A model generated the notes under the pieces. It had not been told where the DNA came from and searched no databases. It saw only the letters and a list, made by a program, of their open reading frames with translations. From positions 1-64,000 of the forward strand of contig NZ_QNQU01000002.1 of assembly GCF_003315595.1 (NCBI RefSeq): 64,000 nucleotides of DNA. Reading direction: 5' to 3'. The stretch comes from Pedobacter miscanthi. GTDB lineage: Bacteria; Bacteroidota; Bacteroidia; Sphingobacteriales; Sphingobacteriaceae. Below, piece after piece: positions 54,118-61,202 of this stretch (position 1 is its first letter; each line of letters begins with the position of its first letter). A program made the translations under genes and the position numbers.

Positions 54118-56334
54118 CTACAACAAGGTAAAATCTTTTTCCAGTTTAATGTTGTTTGAGGCTGTTCCGATCATTAATTTAAAATCGCCTGCTTCGGCAC
54201 CCCATTTAAGCTGCTGATTGTAAAAAGAAAGTTTTTCTTTATCAATGGTGAACGTAATGGTTTTGCTCTCTCCTGCTTTTAGCATTACTTTCTGGAAATC
54301 TTTCAGTTCTTTAACCGGACGTACCACCGAAGCAAACTTATCCTGCAGGTACAGCTGAACGACCTCTTCGCCAGCATATTTACCGGTATTTTTTAAAGTA
54401 AAACTTACGGTCATTTTCTCATCCGGTTTGATCTGTGTTTTGCTTACCACCAAATCAGTATAATCGAAATTGGTATAACTCAAACCATAACCAAATGCAA
54501 ATTTCGGACTGTTCGGCATATCTAAATAAGCAGAACGGTAACGTGTATCTTTATCGTTTTTAGCCGGGCGCCCAGTACTTAAATAATTATAATACAAAGG
54601 AATCTGTCCTTCATCTCTTGGGAACGTCATCGGTAATTTACCAGACGGATTATAATCGCCATAAAGCACATTGGCCATTGCATTACCCGCCTCGCTTCCC
54701 AACCACCAGGTGTACATAATGGCAGGAACGTTATCGGCTGTCCAGTTAAAAATTAACGGACGGCCAGCCATTACCAGAACCACAACGGGTTTACCGGTAG
54801 CCTGAATGGCCTTGATTAAGTCTTCCTGTACGCCAGGGATGTGGATATTTGCCCTGCTTTTTGCCTCGCCACTCATATCAAAGGCTTCACCAACAGCCAT
54901 TACCACTACATCAGCTTGTTTTGCTACTGCTACCGCCTCAGCGAAGCCAGCTTTCGAAGAATCGGCCAGTTCGCAACCTTTAGCGTATAAAAGCTCGGTT
55001 TGATTGCTTACTTTATTTTTTAAACCCTGATAAAGTGAAACCAGGTTGTCTTTTTCCCAGGCAATGGACCAAAAACCCTGCATATCTTTTTCTGATTTAC
55101 CCAAAGGACCTATTACCGCAATCTTTTTTAAGTTTTTAGATAATGGTAAAATTTCTTTCTCATTTTTCAAGAGCACAATACTTTTCTCAGCCATGGTTAA
55201 AGAAGCTTTCCTGTTTTCGGCAGAATTGATCTCCTTTTCCTGACGTGCTACATCACTGAAACGGTATGGATCATCAAATAAACCCAACTCGAATTTCTTG
55301 CGTAAAACCCTTCTTACTGCATCATCAATTAAAGCAACAGGTACTTTTTTATCGGCAACCAATTTGGCCAGGCTTGGCAGATAACTTCTGCTTTCCATAT
55401 CCATATCGCTACCAGCTTTTATCGCCAGTTCGGCAGCCTGTTCTTTATCTTTTGCATAACCATGTGCAATCATCTCGCCTATCGATCCCCAATCGCTCAC
55501 CACAAAACCCTGGTATTTCCATTGTCCTTTTAAAATGTCGCGTTGCAGGTAACTGTTGCCTGTGGCCGGAATACCATTTAAAGTGTTAAACGAGTTCATA
55601 AAAGTGGCTGCACCGGCATCAACTGCGGCTTTAAACGGTGGCAGATAGGTTTCCCACAACGTATGTTCGCTCATATCAACCGCATTGTAATCCCTGCCTG
55701 CAATGGCAGCTCCATAAGCGGCGAAATGTTTCGCGCAGGCCATCACAGCATCCAGATTACCTAAACCTTTGCCCTGGAAACCTTTAACTCGTGCAAAAGC
55801 AATTTTAGAGCCTAAGTAAGTATCTTCCCCGGCACCTTCCATTACCCTCCCCCAACGCGGATCGCGGGCAATATCAACCATGGGCGCAAATGTCCAGTGT
55901 ACACCAGATGCGGCAGTTTCGCGTGCAGCAACCCTTGCACCATTTTCTATCTCAGCCAGATCCCAGCTGGCTGCTTCGGCCAAAGGAATGGGAAAGGTAA
56001 CACGATAACCATGGATGACATCTAAACCGAAAATCAAAGGAATTTTCATCCGCGATTGCATGGCTACTTCCTGTACTTCGCGGGTTTCTTTGGCACCACG
56101 CACATTAAGCATTGAACCCAGTTTACCATCACGGATATCTTTTAACTTATTCGGATTATTGGTTATCGGTCCGGTTGCATCCCGATCGCCGGTATATTGG
56201 TTTAACTGACCGATTTTTTCGTCCAGGGTCATCAGTTTTAAAACCGAATCAATTTTCTTTTCGATCTTTTTATCCTGTGCCGAAGCGGAAATGGATATCC
56301 CTAAAATTAAGGCTAATGGTAAGTATCTTTTCAT
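54118..56334 (-). CDS. Glycoside hydrolase family 3 beta-glucosidase/xylosidase (BglX-like)
   Basis: It encodes 738 aa. Signal peptide ends near residue 19 (I-S-A-S-A-Q). It has the GH3 barrel, the alpha/beta sandwich and a C-terminal fibronectin-like domain. The nucleophile Asp is in G-F-V-V-S-D-W-G-S. Other elements are K-I-P-L-I-F-G-L-D-V-I-H-G-Y, F-A-P-M-V-D-I-A-R-D-P-R-W-G-R and A-K-H-F-A-A-Y-G. It probably releases glucose or xylose from short oligosaccharides in the periplasm. It lies 14 bp after the GH10 gene and is the last gene before the repeat gap. Confidence 0.96.
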   Translation of the reverse strand: MKRYLPLALILGISISASAQDKKIEKKIDSVLKLMTLDEKIGQLNQYTGDRDATGPITNNPNKLKDIRDGKLGSMLNVRGAKETREVQEVAMQSRMKIPLIFGLDVIHGYRVTFPIPLAEAASWDLAEIENGARVAARETAASGVHWTFAPMVDIARDPRWGRVMEGAGEDTYLGSKIAFARVKGFQGKGLGNLDAVMACAKHFAAYGAAIAGRDYNAVDMSEHTLWETYLPPFKAAVDAGAATFMNSFNTLNGIPATGNSYLQRDILKGQWKYQGFVVSDWGSIGEMIAHGYAKDKEQAAELAIKAGSDMDMESRSYLPSLAKLVADKKVPVALIDDAVRRVLRKKFELGLFDDPYRFSDVARQEKEINSAENRKASLTMAEKSIVLLKNEKEILPLSKNLKKIAVIGPLGKSEKDMQGFWSIAWEKDNLVSLYQGLKNKVSNQTELLYAKGCELADSSKAGFAEAVAVAKQADVVVMAVGEAFDMSGEAKSRANIHIPGVQEDLIKAIQATGKPVVVLVMAGRPLIFNWTADNVPAIMYTWWLGSEAGNAMANVLYGDYNPSGKLPMTFPRDEGQIPLYYNYLSTGRPAKNDKDTRYRSAYLDMPNSPKFAFGYGLSYTNFDYTDLVVSKTQIKPDEKMTVSFTLKNTGKYAGEEVVQLYLQDKFASVVRPVKELKDFQKVMLKAGESKTITFTIDKEKLSFYNQQLKWGAEAGDFKLMIGTASNNIKLEKDFTLL

Positions 56335-56348
56335 ATTGGTATTTTATA

Positions 56349-57446
56349 CTATTTAACGCCATCTAAAATGGCCTGGTAAGCTGCTTTTCGTTGATATTGC
56401 GCATCGAAAGGCAATGGCCAATCGGGACGGTTGTAGTTTGATGGTATCCAGCTATCGGCATCGGTTACATTCCATTGGGTAATTCCGTACTGCTGACTTT
56501 TTGGAATGGCATGATAAGCTTTAACAATGGTTTTATATTTTGCTGCCTGCTCCTCACCCAGCGCCGTAGTATAAGTTATTGATTGTATATTATCAGGGTT
56601 CAGGGCAATATCGATTTCAGAAATGTGGATTTTTAAGCCGGTGGCAGCCGCAGTTGTAATGGCAGCAGTTAAATTGGCATCAGTTTGGGTTACGCGGGTA
56701 TGCATTTGTATGCCAATGCCATCAATCGGGATGCCTTTGTTTTTAAGACTGGTAACGAGGTTCAAAATCGCTGTACGCTTGGTGGGGCCAAATTCGTGGC
56801 CGTAATCATTGTAAAAAAGTAAGGCATTGGGATCTGCTTCATGCGCATACTGAAATGCCCTGCCGATATAATCGGGACCTAATTTTTGAAGCCAGATGCT
56901 GTTGCGTAAGGTACCATCCTCGTTAACGGCTTCGTTTACTACATCCCATGAAGTTACTTTGCCTTTGAAATGCCCGACAACGGTTTGAATATGGGTTTTC
57001 AGGAGATTCTCCCAATCAGCTGTGCTTCCCTGGAAATTATTTACCCAATCAGGCAATGATTTATACCAGTTTAAGGTATGTCCGTGGATTCTTTTTCCAT
57101 TGGCTACGGCAAAATCAACCACGTAATCAGCATCGCTCCAGGTATAGGTATCTTTTGCCGGATGTACAGCTGCAAATTTCATGGCATTTTCTGCCGTAAC
57201 ACTATTAAATTCTTTGATTACCAGATTGCGGTAATTGGCATTACTTTTTAAAAGACTTACGTTAACAGCTGCTCCCATCGGGAAAGGCATGTTTTTTTGT
57301 AAGGTTACCTCGTCGACACCATGATTTGGAACAACCATACCAGGATCGATGCTGGTACTCTCCGACTTGGCGCAGGAGATGCTTAACAGCGACAACGAAA
57401 GTATTAATTTCGAAGCAAAACCAATTTTCTTTAATCTGTTTATCAT
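56349..57446 (-). CDS. Glycoside hydrolase family 10 endo-1,4-beta-xylanase, lipoprotein
   Basis: It encodes 365 aa. A lipoprotein signal ends in S-I-S-C (Cys25), so it is anchored in a membrane, probably at the cell surface. It is a GH10 barrel with the acid/base Glu in W-D-V-V-N-E-A-V-N and the nucleophile Glu in H-I-S-E-I-D-I-A. N-A-M-K-F and H-G-H-T-L-N-W-Y are also standard. It would cut the xylan backbone before SusCD import. It starts 1 bp after the upstream GH2 stop and is the best marker of the locus substrate. Confidence 0.97.
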   Translation of the reverse strand: MINRLKKIGFASKLILSLSLLSISCAKSESTSIDPGMVVPNHGVDEVTLQKNMPFPMGAAVNVSLLKSNANYRNLVIKEFNSVTAENAMKFAAVHPAKDTYTWSDADYVVDFAVANGKRIHGHTLNWYKSLPDWVNNFQGSTADWENLLKTHIQTVVGHFKGKVTSWDVVNEAVNEDGTLRNSIWLQKLGPDYIGRAFQYAHEADPNALLFYNDYGHEFGPTKRTAILNLVTSLKNKGIPIDGIGIQMHTRVTQTDANLTAAITTAAATGLKIHISEIDIALNPDNIQSITYTTALGEEQAAKYKTIVKAYHAIPKSQQYGITQWNVTDADSWIPSNYNRPDWPLPFDAQYQRKAAYQAILDGVK

Positions 57447-57447
57447 G

Positions 57448-59277
57448 CTATTTGTATTTGACCTGCATCTGGTCGTAAAATTCTTTCAGCACATAATAGG
57501 CTTTCTTTTTCTTGCCTGTTTCGCTGATTAATCCTTTACGGTTCCAGAAATTCTGATAGATAGGGTGTTGTCTTCTCGGCGACCTGAAATCGGTTAAAAT
57601 CCAGGGCGTCATACCGCGTAATGCACCAATTTTACTCAATAGGGTAATCTGGTTTTTATACAGGGCTTCTTGATATTCTTCACTCCAGCGGGTATTTTCG
57701 TCGGCATGGAAACCACCAAGGGCATCGCCACCGAATTCGGTAATGACTACTGGTTTTTTATACTTGATATCGAAATTATATTTGGTGATTTCTGAAGGTG
57801 TGCCACCCCAGTACCAGCCTGCATACTCGTTAAAACTTACGAGATCAATTTTTTCGCCCAGGGGATCGTTCAAAATGATGTTGTTTCCTTCGCGGTGAAC
57901 TTCCAATGCTGCAGCTACCAAACGGGTATCGTCTAGAGAGCGTGCAGTTTCTGCCAGGTTGCTCATAAAGCTTAAACGGGCATCGCTTAATGGCGTTTCG
58001 TTACCGATTGACCAAACAATTACACTTGCCCTGTTTTTATCGCGTACAATTAAATCAGTAAGTTGTTGCTTCGCATTGGCATAGGTTGCAGGATTTGTCC
58101 AGCTGATGGTCCAGTAAACCGGAACCTCGGCCCAAACCAGTAAGCCCATTTCGTCGGCCAAACGGATCATTTCTTCATTGTGCGGATAATGTGCCAAACG
58201 AACATAATTACAGTTCATATCTTTTGCCCATTGCAGCATCATGCGCATATCGCCTTCTGAACGTAAACGACCAGCCAACAATGGATTCTCATCGTGAATC
58301 GAAATTCCGCGAAGGAAGACAGATTTACCATTAAGCAAAATGCTGTCGCCATCCACCTGAATGGTTCTGAAACCGATTTTATCGTTAATATTTTCTTTGT
58401 CGGTTTTAATATTTACCGCATATAGTTTTGGGTTTTCGGGCGACCATAAGCTGAGGTTGTTCCAGGTAAATTCATCGGCAATTTTACCTTCTGCATCCGT
58501 TTTATATTTCTTTTCGAGTTTTAATTCAGGAATAGATAAGGTAATTTCCTGTCCGGCAGTTGCATCAGCCAGTTTTACAGAGAAATTTAACAGGTTTTTG
58601 TTTCCTTTAACGAGTTGAAGTTTATAATCATTAATAAAATGATCAGGGAATTCGGCCAGGAAAACATCTCTGGTAATGCCGCCATAATTCCACCAATCGG
58701 TATTTACAGTAGGGATTTCGTCCTGCTTACGGATATTATCGACTTTAAGAACAATCGAATTTTCGCCAGCTTTTAAATTATTGGTTACATCAAACTGGAA
58801 AGGCGTAAAACCACCTTTGTGTATGCCCAGTTTTTTACCGTTAAGATAAACATGTGCTTCGTAATTTACCGCACCGAAGTACACGAAGTATTTTTTGCCT
58901 TTTTCGGGTTTAGCATCAAACTTTCTGCGCAGCCAGATATTGCCCTCGTAAAGTTCAAGTTTTTCGGATTGCGAATTCCAGTCGCCGGGTACATTCATCT
59001 GTGGCGAATGATCGAATTCGTATTCAATCAGCTCTGATTTATCTTTCTGAACCTTATCGTCAAAATAACCGCCGGTGCCTGTTTTCGATTGATCGAAAGG
59101 TTCGTGGCGGTAATCGTAATAACCGTTTTCGTAAGGATCTATAATGTAATTCCATTTGCCATTAAGGCTCTGGATTTTACGTCCCTGGATATTCTGTATA
59201 GCAGTAACCTGACCGTAACTGATTGAAGAAAGGAGCGAAAAGCAGATTAAAAATACGCTATAGGTTGTTTTCAGCAT
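57448..59277 (-). CDS. Glycoside hydrolase family 2, beta-glucuronidase-like, exported
   Basis: It encodes 609 aa, about the size of bacterial beta-glucuronidases. Signal peptide ends near residue 22 (S-I-S-Y-G-Q). GH2 sugar-binding, Ig-like and barrel domains are present. Acid/base Glu is in W-S-I-G-N-E-T-P, and the nucleophile in V-V-I-T-E-F-G-G-D-A. R-G-I-S-I-H-D-E-N-P resembles the UidA group, and W-N-R-K-G-L-I gives the N-x-K motif that binds the glucuronate carboxylate. This agrees with uxuA in the same locus. It is the first enzyme gene after susD. Confidence 0.93.
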   Translation of the reverse strand: MLKTTYSVFLICFSLLSSISYGQVTAIQNIQGRKIQSLNGKWNYIIDPYENGYYDYRHEPFDQSKTGTGGYFDDKVQKDKSELIEYEFDHSPQMNVPGDWNSQSEKLELYEGNIWLRRKFDAKPEKGKKYFVYFGAVNYEAHVYLNGKKLGIHKGGFTPFQFDVTNNLKAGENSIVLKVDNIRKQDEIPTVNTDWWNYGGITRDVFLAEFPDHFINDYKLQLVKGNKNLLNFSVKLADATAGQEITLSIPELKLEKKYKTDAEGKIADEFTWNNLSLWSPENPKLYAVNIKTDKENINDKIGFRTIQVDGDSILLNGKSVFLRGISIHDENPLLAGRLRSEGDMRMMLQWAKDMNCNYVRLAHYPHNEEMIRLADEMGLLVWAEVPVYWTISWTNPATYANAKQQLTDLIVRDKNRASVIVWSIGNETPLSDARLSFMSNLAETARSLDDTRLVAAALEVHREGNNIILNDPLGEKIDLVSFNEYAGWYWGGTPSEITKYNFDIKYKKPVVITEFGGDALGGFHADENTRWSEEYQEALYKNQITLLSKIGALRGMTPWILTDFRSPRRQHPIYQNFWNRKGLISETGKKKKAYYVLKEFYDQMQVKYK

Positions 59278-59332
59278 AACTTATGTTTTAATATTAATTA
59301 ATTGATCGTTCCCAAAACTAACAATTAATTAA

Positions 59333-59354
59333 CGGACGGTGTTTCCACCGCCCG
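59333..59354 (-). promoter_or_regulatory. GNRA-type hairpin between susD and the enzyme genes
   Basis: On the minus strand CGGGCGGTG pairs with CACCGTCCG (one G-T) across a GAAA loop, followed by AT-rich DNA without a clear T run. Stem-loops after susD often lower expression of downstream genes or protect the susCD mRNA end; that role is inference. Confidence 0.5.
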
Positions 59355-59379
59355 CCTAAATTTGAGCAAAATCTAGTTT

Positions 59380-61107
59380 TTATTGATATCCAGGGTTCTG
59401 ACCCAGATTCGGTGCCTTGTTTAATTCTGTTTGAGAAATCGGATATAGGTAATTTCTGACAGCAAATACCCTATTCTCTACTGTAAATGGTGTATAGCTA
59501 AAAGTTGTTGGTGTTAACTGCACAATGCGCATACCCGTAACCGGTTTATTAAAAGTAGCTTCCCCTTCTTTCCACCTGCGTACATCGTAAAAGCGGTGCT
59601 CTTCGAAACACAGCTCTACCCTACGCTCGTTATGGATCCTTTTACGCAATTCATCTTTTGTAGGGGCTACATAACCGTTACCCGCAGCATTGGTAGTTTG
59701 CAATGCAGGCATGGCAACGCCTGTTCTGGCACGGATCAGGTTTAAAACCCTTAAAACTTCAGTTTGCCCGGCTACTCCCTGCACTTCATTTACGGCTTCA
59801 GCATAATTTAAAAGTATTTCTGCATACCTGAACAAAATCCAAGGGCGACGGATATTTGTCGCTGTACCTGCCCAAACGGCACTTTCACTTAAATACTTAC
59901 GCATATAATATCCCGTTTTAGTGGCATTAACATTTAATCCTAAACCATCTTTACCGCCCACAAAAGTCTCAACAGGTTTACTTTTAAAAGTGGAACCATT
60001 GTACATTACCGCAAAGTTTAAACGTGGATCGCGGTTGGTATATGGTGCTGTTGCGGAATAACCTGATGCAGCATCAGTAATTGGCCTACCTGTTGTTTTC
60101 ATTTCAAAGGCATCAACCATTTCCTGGGTCGGGTTTGTACGGCCGGTTGCACCATCGTAACTTACAGGTGCATTTGTGCTTTCGATTGAATTGGTATTGA
60201 GCGTTTGTGTTGCAAAAATCACTTCGGTGTTATAGGCTGCTCCCGATACATTCCACAACCAAATATTTGGATAAGAAGAGTAAATTCCATGTTTACCGGT
60301 ATCCATCACCCTTTTAGCTGCATCAAGCGCAGCCTGCCATTTGGTAACATCGTTTGTTGGGTTATATTGCGGACTGGCTGCATACAATAACATTCTCGAT
60401 TTAAGTGCCATTGCTGAGGTTTTTGTGGCCCTGCCTCTGTTGGTAGTATTCCACTCAGAGGGCGAAAGGGGTAACAGGGATATAGCGCTTTCGCAATCTG
60501 CTGAAATCTGAGCCACACATTGATCGAAAGTATTTCTTGGTACATCCAGTTTGTCGTTAATGGTTAAGGTTTTGGTTACAATGGCGAAGCTACCGTAACG
60601 CTTGAGCAGTTCGAATTCGAAAAATGCCCTTAAAAAATAAGCCTGTCCTTTTAAGCGCTCAATTTGGGAGGCTAAAGTCTGGTTTTCGGCTACGTTAGCA
60701 GGCAAAACTTCATCAATCGGAACAATTGCAGCAGCATCGATCTTTTCGAGGAACATATTGGCTTTTCTAATGCCTACATACATATCTACGTAAACATCAT
60801 CAAAGGTTCTAACCGGGCTCCAGGTGCCATTATTTATGGTAGAAATCGACGCATTGAGGTTGGAATTCACCGCTTCGTCTGTTCCGGAGGCCAACAAGGC
60901 GCCATCGCCTAAATTATACCGGTCTGAAACAACAGAATATACATTGTTCAGGAAATTTCTTGCATAATCAGGATTGGCCCACAACTGTGCCTCAGTAATA
61001 TCGTTAGTCCCGCTAAAAGATCCATCTTGAAGAAAGTCATCTTTTTTACACCCTGCAACCAGTAAAAGTACAAAGGCCAGGATTGGATAAAATATATTTT
61101 TTTTCAT
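59380..61107 (-). CDS. SusD/RagB-like outer-membrane glycan-binding lipoprotein
   Basis: It encodes 575 aa. The lipobox V-A-G-C gives a lipidated Cys near residue 20. The N-terminal SusD-like TPR fold and the C-terminal RagB/SusD segment (R-R-V-E-L-C-F-E-E-H-R-F-Y-D-V-R-R-W) are typical, as is L-N-Y-A-E-A-V-N-E. It binds oligosaccharides at the cell surface and acts as a lid on its SusC partner, whose gene ends 95 bp upstream. Substrate is set by the surrounding enzymes. Confidence 0.97.
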   Translation of the reverse strand: MKKNIFYPILAFVLLLVAGCKKDDFLQDGSFSGTNDITEAQLWANPDYARNFLNNVYSVVSDRYNLGDGALLASGTDEAVNSNLNASISTINNGTWSPVRTFDDVYVDMYVGIRKANMFLEKIDAAAIVPIDEVLPANVAENQTLASQIERLKGQAYFLRAFFEFELLKRYGSFAIVTKTLTINDKLDVPRNTFDQCVAQISADCESAISLLPLSPSEWNTTNRGRATKTSAMALKSRMLLYAASPQYNPTNDVTKWQAALDAAKRVMDTGKHGIYSSYPNIWLWNVSGAAYNTEVIFATQTLNTNSIESTNAPVSYDGATGRTNPTQEMVDAFEMKTTGRPITDAASGYSATAPYTNRDPRLNFAVMYNGSTFKSKPVETFVGGKDGLGLNVNATKTGYYMRKYLSESAVWAGTATNIRRPWILFRYAEILLNYAEAVNEVQGVAGQTEVLRVLNLIRARTGVAMPALQTTNAAGNGYVAPTKDELRKRIHNERRVELCFEEHRFYDVRRWKEGEATFNKPVTGMRIVQLTPTTFSYTPFTVENRVFAVRNYLYPISQTELNKAPNLGQNPGYQ

Positions 61108-61202
61108 CTTTTTTTATTTATTTCAACGGTGATGAAGCGATCGTGATTTTAAGCATATCTATTAGAAAGTTGTAAAACCATGATGTTTCATTGCCTTATC
61201 TT

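Noticed and set aside
53721..54159. Plus-strand ORFs of 101-132 codons
   Set aside because: They run across the hairpin family and REP-like palindrome; the translations (for example repeated F-V-Y-F-L and C-V-S) mirror the repeats and look unlike a protein.
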